Source: DAOUJH01 sp965248955 (lineage in GTDB: Bacteria > Chloroflexota > Dehalococcoidia > Lucifugimonadales > QGNO01). Taken from it: a stretch of 64,000 bases of DNA. Position numbers and translations under genes: made by a program. Below are positions 18,855 through 26,590 of this stretch, one piece after another. The notes under the pieces were generated by a model. The model was not told the origin of the DNA, searched no databases, and saw only the letters and a list, made by a program, of their open reading frames with translations. Numbering within the stretch: the stretch's first letter is position 1; each line of letters starts with the position of its first letter. The DNA lies in assembly GCA_965248955.1 (NCBI GenBank), contig OZ252212.1, forward strand, positions 1,488,001 to 1,552,000, in the 5' to 3' direction.

Positions 18855-18931
18855 TGGTCGGGGCGAGTGGATTCGAACCACCGACCCCCTGCACCCCATG
18901 CAGGTGCGCTACCAGGCTGCGCCACGCCCCG
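18855..18931 (-). tRNA. tRNA-Pro (GGG)
   Basis: On the minus strand the acceptor arm CGGGGCG pairs with CGCCCCG, the D arm contains GCGCAGCCTGGTAGCGC, the anticodon stem CCTGC/GCAGG closes the loop ATGGGGT, and the T arm carries GGTTCGAATCC. The anticodon is GGG (proline). The discriminator is A and the CCA tail is encoded in the genome. A match to the -35/-10 pattern lies just upstream. Confidence 0.96.
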
Positions 18932-18940
18932 ACCCAAGCC

Positions 18941-18969
18941 AGCATACCATTGAACCACCCACCGCTCAA
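18941..18969 (-). promoter_or_regulatory. Promoter of tRNA-Pro
   Basis: Read on the minus strand, TTGAGC (18969-18964), a 17-base spacer and TATGCT (18946-18941) lie ten bases before the tRNA 5' end, the expected geometry for a short-leader tRNA transcript. Confidence 0.6.
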
Positions 18970-19007
18970 CTGCTATCATGGCTGGCGTCTGATCTAGAGC
19001 AATCACC

Positions 19008-19727
19008 TTGAACATCCCCCAACTTCATCCCTGGAACGTCTCTCTTGAGGAGGCGGCGGCTATCCAGTCCGACCTGGCTTCTCGGGTATCGCGGACCAGC
19101 GCCGTTCCTGAAAGCCCGCGGTTCATAGCAGGCATGGACCTTTCGCCGCCAGACAGCAACGGCGTTGCCAGGGGAGCCGTAGTCGTTATGAGCATCCCCG
19201 ACCTCGAAGTCGTCGAGGTCGGATGCTCAGAGGGTGTGCCTCCGTTCCCATACGTCCCAGGCTACCTCTCCTTCCGAGAGTCGCCGGTGTTGCTGGGAGC
19301 CTTGGAAAGGCTGACCATCACTCCCGACCTAGTGCTCATCGACGGTCAGGGACTGGCCCATCCCCGGCGCTTCGGGATCGCCTGCCACGTTGGAGTGCTG
19401 GCCGACCTGCCGGCAGTAGGCTGCGCCAAATCTATACTCAGGGGCAAGCACGCCCCTCTGGGAGATGAACGGGGCTCCTGGTCATATCTGAAGGACAAAG
19501 ATGAGGTGGTCGGCGCTGCACTGCGCACCAAGGACAAGGTCAGCCCGATGTACGTCTCAATAGGTCACAAAGTTGACCTGGACACCGCTATGCGCTACGT
19601 TCTAGCCAGCAGTAAGGGCTACCGCATGCCTGAGCCGACTAGACTAGCCCATCAGGCTGCGGCAGGCAAGATACCGCAGCGCAGAGCTATTGCAGGCCCG
19701 GCCCAGAGCCGTATGGAACTAAATTGA
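19008..19727 (+). CDS. nfi: Endonuclease V (deoxyinosine-specific)
   Basis: This 239-residue Nfi protein cuts DNA one base 3' of deoxyinosine in repair of deaminated adenine. The three acidic catalytic residues are visible as D44 (AGMDLS), E91 (YLSFRE) and D112 (IDGQG), with spacing close to the characterised Thermotoga enzyme. The VPPFPYVPGYLSFRE wedge and HPRRFGIACHVGV follow. It uses a TTG start at 19008. prfB follows 34 bases downstream on the same strand. Confidence 0.95.
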   Translation: MNIPQLHPWNVSLEEAAAIQSDLASRVSRTSAVPESPRFIAGMDLSPPDSNGVARGAVVVMSIPDLEVVEVGCSEGVPPFPYVPGYLSFRESPVLLGALERLTITPDLVLIDGQGLAHPRRFGIACHVGVLADLPAVGCAKSILRGKHAPLGDERGSWSYLKDKDEVVGAALRTKDKVSPMYVSIGHKVDLDTAMRYVLASSKGYRMPEPTRLAHQAAAGKIPQRRAIAGPAQSRMELN

Positions 19728-19761
19728 ATCATAGACCCGCAACGGGTCATGGAAGGTTGAA

Positions 19762-20863
19762 ATGCAAGACATCAGAAGCAGGACAGAGCAGTTGCTGGAA
19801 AGAGTATCTCACCTAATGGTGCGTCTTTGAGGTAGACACGAAACAGGCTGCCATGGTCGCCTTGGAAAAGCGCAGCCTTGAGCCCGAATTTTGGAACAAT
19901 GCTCAACAGGCGCAGCAGGATATGCGCCGCCTCGCCGGGCTGCGGGACACGGTGGAAAGCTGGCAGAGCTTCCGGCTGCGCGCCCAGTCTCTGCTTGAGC
20001 TTGTGCAAATGGCCCAGGAAGAGGACGATTCTTCCCTTGAAGTAGCCCTTGAGGAAGAGGCAAGTTCCCTTGAATCGGAGTTGCGCAAGCTTGAGTTCGA
20101 CGTTGTATTCTCCGGCGAATACGACAATCGCACAGCCATCCTTGCGATACATGCCGGCGCCGGTGGCACTGAGTCGCAGGACTGGGCGCAGATGTTGCTG
20201 CGCATGTACCTGCGCTGGGCCGAGCGCAAGGGATACAAGGGCCGCATTCTGGACTCCTCGCCCGGGGAGGAAGCGGGTATCAAGAGCGCCCTGGTAGAGT
20301 TGCAGGGTCGTTTGGCCTATGGCTACCTGAAGACCGAGCACGGTGTGCACCGCCTGGTGCGCATTTCACCGTTCGATTCTTCACGCTCTCGCCATACGTC
20401 CTTTGCCCTCGTCGAAGTGTTGCCGGAAGCTGAAGGGGACATCGACGTTGAAATCAACGCGGACGACCTGCGAATCGACACTTTCGGCGCCGGGGGTCAC
20501 GGCGGGCAGAACGTCCAGAAGAACGCCACGGCGGTGCGCATCACCCACCTACCAACGAACATTGTAGCCACCTGCCAGAACGAACGCTCCCTGACGCAGA
20601 ACCGCGAGACGGCGATGAAGGTGCTCCGAGCGCGCCTCATGGAGATCGAGGTCAAGAAGCGCGCCGATGAGCAGGCAAAGCTGAAGGGGGAGCGCGTCTC
20701 CGCCGAGTGGGGCAGCCAGATACGGAGCTACGTCCTGCACCCGTACAAGATGGTCAAGGACCACCGTACCGACTACGAATCCACCGATCCCAATGCCGTC
20801 CTGGACGGGGACATAGATGCACTGCTGGAGGCGTATCTGATAGCCACCGTTGGCGACGGGTGA
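19762..20863 (+). CDS. prfB: Peptide chain release factor 2 with programmed +1 frameshift
   Basis: RF2 recognises UGA/UAA and triggers peptide release. Translation starts at ATG 19762 (GGAAGG just upstream) and runs 22 codons to an in-frame TGA at 19828-19830, in the classic CTT TGA context. A +1 slip over the T at 19828 resumes with GAG and continues to 20863, giving about 366 residues. The tripeptide SPF (RISPFDSS) marks RF2, and GGQ (GAGGHGGQN) is the catalytic loop. The upstream stimulatory Shine-Dalgarno is weak here: ATGGTG sits three bases before CTT where AGGGGG is typical. The shift allows RF2 to limit its own synthesis. Confidence 0.95.
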
Positions 20864-20927
20864 TGAGTCCAGGCCGCCTCAAATCCATCCTTCACCACCA
20901 GCCGGTAGAGCAGCCTCCTTCAGGAAG

Positions 20928-21785
20928 CTAGATTGTCCCTGCGAACTCCTTGTACAAGCGATCCACCGCCATATCGAACATAGCCCCTTCGGACCATGAC
21001 TGGAAGCCGGGCACCGTGATTTCGGAGATGGCCTTGGCCATGTCCACTCCGGCATCGTACCGCTTGCGGGTCTCATCCCTCAGAAGAGCAAGGAACTCGC
21101 GCTCCGTGGTGGCCATGCTCTTGTCGCCCAGCGTGCCGTGTCCTGGCACTATGGTCTGTATGTCCAGCTTTTCTACGCTTTCAATGACGTTGACCCAGCT
21201 GGCGGGGAAGCCGTCCTCCGTATAGGGCGGTCCCCCGGTTTCAGTGACCACGTCGCCTGAATAGAGGACTTTGTCGTCCGGAAGATAGGTCAGGATATCG
21301 CCGGAGGTGTGAGCCTTGCCAAAGTAGTAGAGCTCTATGCGCTTGTTGCCCAGGTATAGGGTCATCTTTTCGTTGTGGAACACCACGTCGGGAGGAGTGA
21401 TGCGAGCGTTGCGGATCTCGGCGGCTTGCGCGGGGTCTGTGTCGTCGTAGCGGCTGGCAAACCTGTCCACGGAGTAGTCCCATTTCTCTATGATCTCCCG
21501 GCGGCACAACTCATGGCCTATGACGTGGGCCGGCAGATAATACTCGTTGCCAAAGGAATGGTCACCGTGAAAGTGGGTGCAGATAAGGCTGCGTATTGGC
21601 TTGTCCGTCACCTTCTTCACTTCCGCCTTCACCATTTCGGTAAGCTTCCTGGTCTCCAGCGCCTCCACCACAATGACGCCCTCTTCTCCAACGATGAAGC
21701 CTCCGTTGGTGGCTCCGTTCTCATGGACAACGCCGTAAGCGTCCTTTCCGACTTCCAGGATTCCACTGCGTCCTACTAAGGTCAT
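20928..21785 (-). CDS. MBL-fold metallo-hydrolase
   Basis: This 285-residue metallo-beta-lactamase-fold hydrolase shows the metal motif HFHGDH (H71, H73, D75, H76), a later GDVV metal-bridging aspartate segment and VPGHG. It resembles the quinoprotein-relay/SoxH-like or glyoxalase II-like subgroup; the substrate cannot be assigned. The Rieske gene ends 32 bases upstream on the same strand, so they probably form a two-gene operon. It converges on prfB. Confidence 0.9.
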   Translation of the reverse strand: MTLVGRSGILEVGKDAYGVVHENGATNGGFIVGEEGVIVVEALETRKLTEMVKAEVKKVTDKPIRSLICTHFHGDHSFGNEYYLPAHVIGHELCRREIIEKWDYSVDRFASRYDDTDPAQAAEIRNARITPPDVVFHNEKMTLYLGNKRIELYYFGKAHTSGDILTYLPDDKVLYSGDVVTETGGPPYTEDGFPASWVNVIESVEKLDIQTIVPGHGTLGDKSMATTEREFLALLRDETRKRYDAGVDMAKAISEITVPGFQSWSEGAMFDMAVDRLYKEFAGTI

Positions 21786-21817
21786 TATTTATCCTCCGTG
21801 TTCCAATTTCAGCTAGG

Positions 21818-22129
21818 TTATACCGATTCGATAAAAACAGCACCCTCTTCTATCTGAACCGAGTACGTTTCAACGGGCTCAATGGCCGGGCCGCCGGTGA
21901 CGTCACCCGTCTTCAGGTTGAAGAAGCTGCTATGGCAGGGGCACTCGACCTCTTCACCGTCCAGATAGCCTTCCGAAAGATTGCACTCTTCATGGGTACA
22001 GATGTCGCTGATGGCGTGGATCTCCCCATCTACGTTGGCCAGCAACACAGGCTTGCCGTCTACCTCCACCATCGTCATGCTTCCCGGTTCCAGATCCTCC
22101 ACTTGCGCTACCTGAATGCGTCCCTCCAT
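21818..22129 (-). CDS. Rieske [2Fe-2S] ferredoxin-like protein
   Basis: This 103-residue single-domain Rieske protein has the two ligand motifs C44-T-H46 and C63-P-C-H66 holding the 2Fe-2S cluster. It resembles the small ferredoxin subunits of non-haem dioxygenases and NirD-like proteins. No transmembrane anchor is visible, so it is a soluble electron carrier. It is upstream of the MBL-fold gene in the same orientation; the electron acceptor is not encoded nearby. Confidence 0.93.
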   Translation of the reverse strand: MEGRIQVAQVEDLEPGSMTMVEVDGKPVLLANVDGEIHAISDICTHEECNLSEGYLDGEEVECPCHSSFFNLKTGDVTGGPAIEPVETYSVQIEEGAVFIESV

Positions 22130-22234
22130 GTCGTGTCCTCCCTGGATGGATTTCTCAGCCAGAACATACCAGAAGTTGCGCCGGCTTGCCAGATGGATAT
22201 GATATTAGCGTGAGAACAAGCTAGGAGGCGTAAT

Positions 22235-22471
22235 TTGAGCCGATACGTACCAAGTCTACGCGCAATTGAGTTGGAAGAGGAAGATGAATCGCTGATGCCG
22301 CAACACTTTGTCCATGCACGCAGGGCGTGGGCAATGCAGGAGGAGGTCCTGGACAACGCCTATACCTACACTGTGGACAAAGAGAAGCAGGGTATATGGG
22401 GCGGCTCCCCCGGCGTGCCCAAGCGTGACTACTTCTGGCCCAAGAGCATACTGGAAAAGGGGAGTGGCTAG
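22235..22471 (+). CDS. Conserved hypothetical protein, 78 aa
   Basis: A small soluble protein rich in acidic residues at the start and Trp/Tyr/Pro at the end (KRDYFWPKSILEKG). AGGAGG (22223-22228) sits six bases before the TTG start, which strongly supports translation. I recognise no domain. It diverges from the Rieske gene and converges on the AlbA_2 gene. Confidence 0.65.
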   Translation: MSRYVPSLRAIELEEEDESLMPQHFVHARRAWAMQEEVLDNAYTYTVDKEKQGIWGGSPGVPKRDYFWPKSILEKGSG

Positions 22472-22533
22472 ATCTCCAAAGAGGGCAGCAATATCTGCCA
22501 GGCGGTATGCGTATTGGGTAGATATGGATGTTA

Positions 22534-23463
22534 TCAAGATTTGTGACTAAGAAGTTTATTATAAGCGGCCCGTGCTTCATTAAAGAAACCTGGATTCTGA
22601 GAGTATTGTTCGATTAACCAGTCGATGAAAGCCTTTGAATATATGGGACTGCCGAACTTCAGTTTGTAGCAGAACCCAGGCTTTGTTTCATCGATTCCGT
22701 GTACTCTTCTAACACTCAGAATGTCGTGTGGATTGACCGTCTGCTTTCCCAGCAACCGCGTATTTACTGCCTCAATGACTTCTGTTTGCCTATAAGGATG
22801 CGTTTGATTAGTATCTAATAAGCCATAAGAAGGGGCGGATGGGTCATCAACGATGCGAAAGTTACCTGGTATTGGTTGTGGCGCCACATTGGTAGGAACG
22901 GCTGTGAGTACGTCGGGTGCTTCGACTACCTTTCTTATGTTGGCGAGCCACGACCTCCGTGTCTTCCTAAGTAACCTAGCAAAGGTCTTTTCTAAATCTT
23001 TAGTAGTACCAGGTTCACTTTTGGTTCCATGCCTGAAATAGACAGTTCCACGCATAAATGCAGACTGCTGCTTGCCTGCACTGTCTGTATACGAACCTGG
23101 CCTTTCAAAGACCATGGGAGAAGATGTCCCAGAGATCTTAAGAACCGCAATAATATGACAGTCCTTTTCAACTTTTAGAACCTCGAATCCATCAAACTGT
23201 TCCCCTATGTAAGGAGATATCTTATTGGTGACGTCGGCGGGATCAAGGTCCAAAATAGGGGTGACGTCTACCCCTGATGGGCTACCATCATTTTTGAGTC
23301 CGACCAGAATTAAGCCCCCGCCGGAGTTGGCCATTGCCACGATGTCTTTGATTATTTCGCACCATTCCCGGGAGTTGCTTGGATCGAATTGCTGCTTGAA
23401 ATCCCAATTCTTCGACTCTTTGGTTGCATTAAGAGCTTTTTCTAACTTACTAACCATTTCCAC
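22534..23463 (-). CDS. AlbA_2 (Schlafen-like) domain protein
   Basis: This 309-residue protein begins with an AlbA_2/Schlafen-type domain: NWDFKQQF near residue 19, then DIVAMANSGGGLILVGLKNDG (about residues 43-63), a glycine-rich nucleotide-binding-like loop. The domain is common in mobile and defence-associated genes; some relatives bind nucleic acids or cleave RNA. The C-terminal half carries no motif I recognise. Codon use is AT-richer than the flanking core genes. It begins six bases after the SeqA/EVE-like gene, in one operon. GTG at 23463 is used as start. Confidence 0.75.
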   Translation of the reverse strand: MEMVSKLEKALNATKESKNWDFKQQFDPSNSREWCEIIKDIVAMANSGGGLILVGLKNDGSPSGVDVTPILDLDPADVTNKISPYIGEQFDGFEVLKVEKDCHIIAVLKISGTSSPMVFERPGSYTDSAGKQQSAFMRGTVYFRHGTKSEPGTTKDLEKTFARLLRKTRRSWLANIRKVVEAPDVLTAVPTNVAPQPIPGNFRIVDDPSAPSYGLLDTNQTHPYRQTEVIEAVNTRLLGKQTVNPHDILSVRRVHGIDETKPGFCYKLKFGSPIYSKAFIDWLIEQYSQNPGFFNEARAAYNKLLSHKS

Positions 23464-23469
23464 ATCCGA

Positions 23470-24108
23470 TTAAGCCAGTCCGAATTTGTCTTTAAGTATT
23501 GCGACTGTGTAGTGCCATTTATGGTCCTTGGGTTTTGCCACCGTGTTCTGGTTGCCAAAGAATCCTTTTTCTTTCACGGCTTGTTCAATTGGCAGCGTTT
23601 TGATCCAATGCACGGCCACAAGGTGTTCTCCATGCTTCGAGTCAAACATCCCAGGGGCCTCGACGGGCAGTTCTCTAATTGGGACACGGTTTCCTTCTGT
23701 TAAGACCATGAATTTGTCAACCGGAACCACAGTGTCTGTCACTCTCCCCACTCCAACATATCCCCTCCTGGGAATGTTTATCCATACTCTGTCCCCTGGC
23801 TGCAATCTCTTGAGTGTTCTGGTGTACCAGACCCCTCCACCGGCACTTATAAAGCCATATCGCTGAGCATCGTTCCAGCGCCTGCTTGCTCCTTCCTCGA
23901 ATGATACGTAGTAATATTCACCATCCCAAGGTTGGTTCAATTCCATTTCATCTGGCTGAATCAATTCTTCTGTTTGCCTTGCGTTGCCATTGATTTGGTC
24001 TAGCCCTGCAATTCGTCGGAGTACCGAGTTGGGCGTATCTACAAATGGCTGTGCCTGTCTCTGAAGCCATGTCCAAACTTCGTCATCAATTCGTATTACT
24101 GTTGACAT
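23470..24108 (-). CDS. SeqA-N-like and EVE/PUA-like domain protein
   Basis: The first about 36 residues (TVIRIDDEVWTWLQRQ... PNSVLRRIAGL) match the ribbon-helix-helix dimerisation segment seen at the SeqA N-terminus. Residues about 70-150, including WNDAQRYGFISAGGG and GDRVWINIPRRGYVGVGRV, resemble an EVE/PUA-like modified-base reader fold. The ATG at 24108 was chosen because AAGGAG lies six bases upstream; a TTG two codons earlier abuts that site. The combination suggests a sequence- or modification-sensing DNA-binding protein, paired with the AlbA_2 protein. Function inferred, not known. Confidence 0.7.
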   Translation of the reverse strand: MSTVIRIDDEVWTWLQRQAQPFVDTPNSVLRRIAGLDQINGNARQTEELIQPDEMELNQPWDGEYYYVSFEEGASRRWNDAQRYGFISAGGGVWYTRTLKRLQPGDRVWINIPRRGYVGVGRVTDTVVPVDKFMVLTEGNRVPIRELPVEAPGMFDSKHGEHLVAVHWIKTLPIEQAVKEKGFFGNQNTVAKPKDHKWHYTVAILKDKFGLA

Positions 24109-24137
24109 CAGCAACTCCTTATAACTTTGTTACCTCT

Positions 24138-24167
24138 AGTATAACAGTTGCAGAGTTTTGTTGTCAA
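24138..24167 (-). promoter_or_regulatory. Promoter of the SeqA/EVE-AlbA_2 operon
   Basis: On the minus strand TTGACA (24167-24162), an 18-base spacer and TATACT (24143-24138) precede the ATG at 24108 by about 30 bases. Confidence 0.65.
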
Positions 24168-24256
24168 CCTCCTCCCCACTGACATTTCCCTCTTCCCCAT
24201 AGCAGAACGTAGGTTCTATTCTGCTCACTACAAATCCCATTCAAGGAGCAGAGCAG

Positions 24257-25147
24257 ATGGCACTCACACTTACCGAATCAGCCAAACTATCCAACGACCT
24301 ACTTCTCGCCGGGGTCATAGAGTCGGTGATCAAGGAAAGTCCCGTCCTCCAAGAGCTTCCCTTCATCGAGATAACGGGCAATGGCCTCACCTACAACCGG
24401 GAGAACGCGGCGCCCACCGCCGCTTTCTTTGACGTCGGCGATACCTGGACGGAGTCCACGCCCACCTTCACACAGGTCACCACCGCGCTGGCCATCCTCG
24501 GCGGAGACGCCGACGTGGACAACTACCTCAAGGCCACTCGTTCCAACATCCAGGACCTGGAGGCCGCCGTCATTGAGATCAAGGCCAAGGCGGTACGCGA
24601 CAAGTTCGAGGACACCTTCATCAACGGCAACATTGATGTCGACGCCAAGTCGTTCGACGGCATTGACCGGCTCACCGCCACCGGCCAGACGGTATCCATG
24701 GGCGTCAACGGCGCGACTCTGTCGCTGGACAAGCTGGACCAGCTCATCGACACGGTGAAGGGCGGCAAGCCGCACCTGCTGTTGATGAGCCGGCGCTCCC
24801 GACGCAAGCTGGGAGCGCTGTCGCGGGCCACGGGCGGAGGCCTCCTTGAGACCGACCGCAACGAGTTCGGCGCAATGGTGCAGTTCTACGACGGCATACC
24901 CATAGGCATCAACGACTACATCTCTGAGGCACAGACCGTCGGCACCAGCATGGACTGCTCCACCATCTACGCCGTGCAGCTCGGCGAAGGCGGGCTGGTC
25001 GGCCTAACCGCGCCTGGCGGCCTCCAGGTGGAGAGCGTGGGCAGCCTGGAGACCAAGGACGCCACGCGTACACGGGTGAAATGGTACGTATCTATAGCCC
25101 TGTTCAACACGCTGAAGCTGGCCAAACTGACCGGAGTGAGGTACTAG
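24257..25147 (+). CDS. Phage major capsid protein
   Basis: This 296-residue protein resembles HK97-fold phage major capsid proteins found in bacterial prophages. Family-like segments include the N-terminal AKLSNDLLLAGVIESV, the PFIEITGNGLTYNRENA segment and GGDADVDNYL. It has AAGGAG ten bases before the ATG. The head-tail adaptor follows 16 bases downstream, but no terminase, portal, protease or tail gene is present in the window. It is high-GC like the host core genes, consistent with long residence. Encapsulin-like reuse cannot be excluded. Confidence 0.8.
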   Translation: MALTLTESAKLSNDLLLAGVIESVIKESPVLQELPFIEITGNGLTYNRENAAPTAAFFDVGDTWTESTPTFTQVTTALAILGGDADVDNYLKATRSNIQDLEAAVIEIKAKAVRDKFEDTFINGNIDVDAKSFDGIDRLTATGQTVSMGVNGATLSLDKLDQLIDTVKGGKPHLLLMSRRSRRKLGALSRATGGGLLETDRNEFGAMVQFYDGIPIGINDYISEAQTVGTSMDCSTIYAVQLGEGGLVGLTAPGGLQVESVGSLETKDATRTRVKWYVSIALFNTLKLAKLTGVRY

Positions 25148-25163
25148 ATATAGGAGGTAGCGC

Positions 25164-25799
25164 ATGGACCTGCCGACAATGCGGGCCAGGGTGCGGCGTG
25201 ACCTGCACGACGAGGACTCAGGTAACTACCGCTGGACCGACGATGAGCTTGACCACCACATTCAGCGCGCCCTGAACGAGGTGAGCACGGCTTCACCGCA
25301 CGAGTTGAAGGCCGCGCTCACCGCCAGCGCGGGCAGCCGCGATATCGGCCTTTCCTCCCTGAGCGGCCTGCTCTCGGTGCAGGCCGTAGAATACCCGGTG
25401 GGACTGTATCCACCCAGCTACGTGCGATTCAGCGTCTGGGCGGATACGCTGACGCTGCTCGTCCAAGGAGCGCCCGCCGGGGGAGAGACCGTGGATCTTT
25501 ACTACAACGCCTATCACGTCCTGGACGCCGTGTCTTCCACGCTGCCCGCCAGCCTGGAGGATGTGGTTGCGAGCGGCGCCGGGGCCTACGCCGCCATAGA
25601 GCGGTCGAACTTCGCGATCAACCGCAGCAACGTGGGCGGAGAAGAGGTCTGGTGGCGGTACTTGACCTGGGGCCAAGGCCGCATGGCTGCGTTCCTGCGT
25701 GGCCTGGCGGAGCTTGGCCGCAACAACGCCGTTCGCGTCCGCTCTCTATACCTGCCGGCCCATCCAACCCCCAGCCAGTCCACTGACCCTGGGCCGTAG
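25164..25799 (+). CDS. Phage head-tail adaptor/connector-like protein
   Basis: This 211-residue protein starts with DLPTMRARVRRDLHDED and a YRWTDDELDHHIQRALNEVS segment, the pattern of gp6-like head-tail connector proteins that bind beneath the portal. AGGAGG lies six bases before the ATG. It is the only structural partner of the capsid gene here. The C-terminus is Pro/Ser-rich and may be divergent or worn. Confidence 0.65.
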   Translation: MDLPTMRARVRRDLHDEDSGNYRWTDDELDHHIQRALNEVSTASPHELKAALTASAGSRDIGLSSLSGLLSVQAVEYPVGLYPPSYVRFSVWADTLTLLVQGAPAGGETVDLYYNAYHVLDAVSSTLPASLEDVVASGAGAYAAIERSNFAINRSNVGGEEVWWRYLTWGQGRMAAFLRGLAELGRNNAVRVRSLYLPAHPTPSQSTDPGP

Positions 25800-25809
25800 G
25801 CTTCCGCTA

Positions 25810-25839
25810 TTGTAGCTTCGCGCGACTAGACACTACAAT
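25810..25839 (+). promoter_or_regulatory. Promoter and inverted repeat for the Lnu-like gene
   Basis: TTGTAG (25810-25815) and TACAAT (25834-25839) are 18 bases apart. ATTGTAG (25809-25815) and CTACAAT (25833-25839) also form a perfect 7-bp inverted repeat covering both boxes. The ATG at 25847 falls about where transcription would start, and no Shine-Dalgarno is present, suggesting a leaderless mRNA. Confidence 0.5.
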
Positions 25840-25846
25840 TTTCAGC

Positions 25847-26380
25847 ATGATGCACGCTTCAGATGTGGTGGAAGTGATAGATGCGCTCGAATCGGCCGGT
25901 GTTGACGTGTGGGTGTACGGAGGTTGGGGGATTGATGCGCTATTGGGAGAGCAAACACGCGCACACGACGATTTGGATGTGATCATTAAAGCGGATGACA
26001 TCGAGATAGCTATACGGGCAACTAATGCCTTGGGTTTCTCTTTGATGACAGATGAGTTACCCCAGGGATTTGTAGTTCGTGATGCTTTGGATCACCGAGT
26101 CGACTTCCATCCCATACGTTTCCGAAGCAATGGCAGCGCAGTCCAGGAGATCAGGGGCGGCGGCGAATGGGTCTTCTCAGCGGCTGGATTCTTAGGCACC
26201 GGGTTGATCAACGGCAGGGAGATACGATGTTTGACGCCTGAAGAACATGCCGTGCGCGCCACCGATCAACCTGGGAGCGCTGGGTATGCACCCAACGAAA
26301 TCGACCGACGCGATATGCGACTGCTCCGCAATCGGTTTGGGATAACACTTCCGTATCCATACAACAATGACCCATCATGA
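25847..26380 (+). CDS. Lincosamide/aminoglycoside nucleotidyltransferase-like protein
   Basis: This 177-residue protein resembles the LnuA/ANT(2'')-type nucleotidyltransferase family. The Pol-beta-like signature WVYGGWGIDALLGEQTR followed by HDDLDVI (about residues 22-45) supplies the GG and the paired aspartates for metal binding; HRVDFHP (about 84-90) carries the third acidic residue. Relatives adenylylate lincosamides or aminoglycosides, but many environmental ones have no known substrate. Resistance should not be assumed from sequence. Composition differs from neighbours, and a leaderless promoter is visible. Confidence 0.75.
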   Translation: MMHASDVVEVIDALESAGVDVWVYGGWGIDALLGEQTRAHDDLDVIIKADDIEIAIRATNALGFSLMTDELPQGFVVRDALDHRVDFHPIRFRSNGSAVQEIRGGGEWVFSAAGFLGTGLINGREIRCLTPEEHAVRATDQPGSAGYAPNEIDRRDMRLLRNRFGITLPYPYNNDPS

Positions 26381-26450
26381 GCCGGTGCAGTCCCTTAGAG
26401 TCACAAAACTCTGTTAACCTGATATGTTGCGGGGCAAAGAAGAGGGGATT

Positions 26451-26479
26451 TTGACACCCGCCTCCTCCGGTGCTATATT
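26451..26479 (+). promoter_or_regulatory. Near-consensus promoter upstream of the CNNM gene
   Basis: TTGACA (26451-26456), a 17-base spacer and TATATT (26474-26479). Transcription should start near 26485-26487. An ATG at exactly that position opens a mini-ORF of 11 codons ending at TAG (26518-26520). Confidence 0.75.
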
Positions 26480-26542
26480 CCTCGATGTCAGGAGGCATGG
26501 ACTCCCGTTTTTGCAAATAGAATAGTTGATGCGTAACTAAAG

Positions 26543-26579
26543 AGACTCCTTAGCAAGCTCTAGGGGGTCTTTTGCTTTT
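26543..26579 (+). terminator. Terminator/attenuator in the CNNM leader
   Basis: 26543-26553 pairs with 26560-26570 as an 11-bp stem (two G-U pairs) around a six-base loop, followed by a T-rich tract to 26579. It lies between the promoter at 26451 and the ribosome site AAGGAG (26581-26586) of the next gene. It may end a roughly 90-nt leader RNA or attenuate the gene. Confidence 0.6.
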
Positions 26580-26590
26580 CAAGGAGTGGT

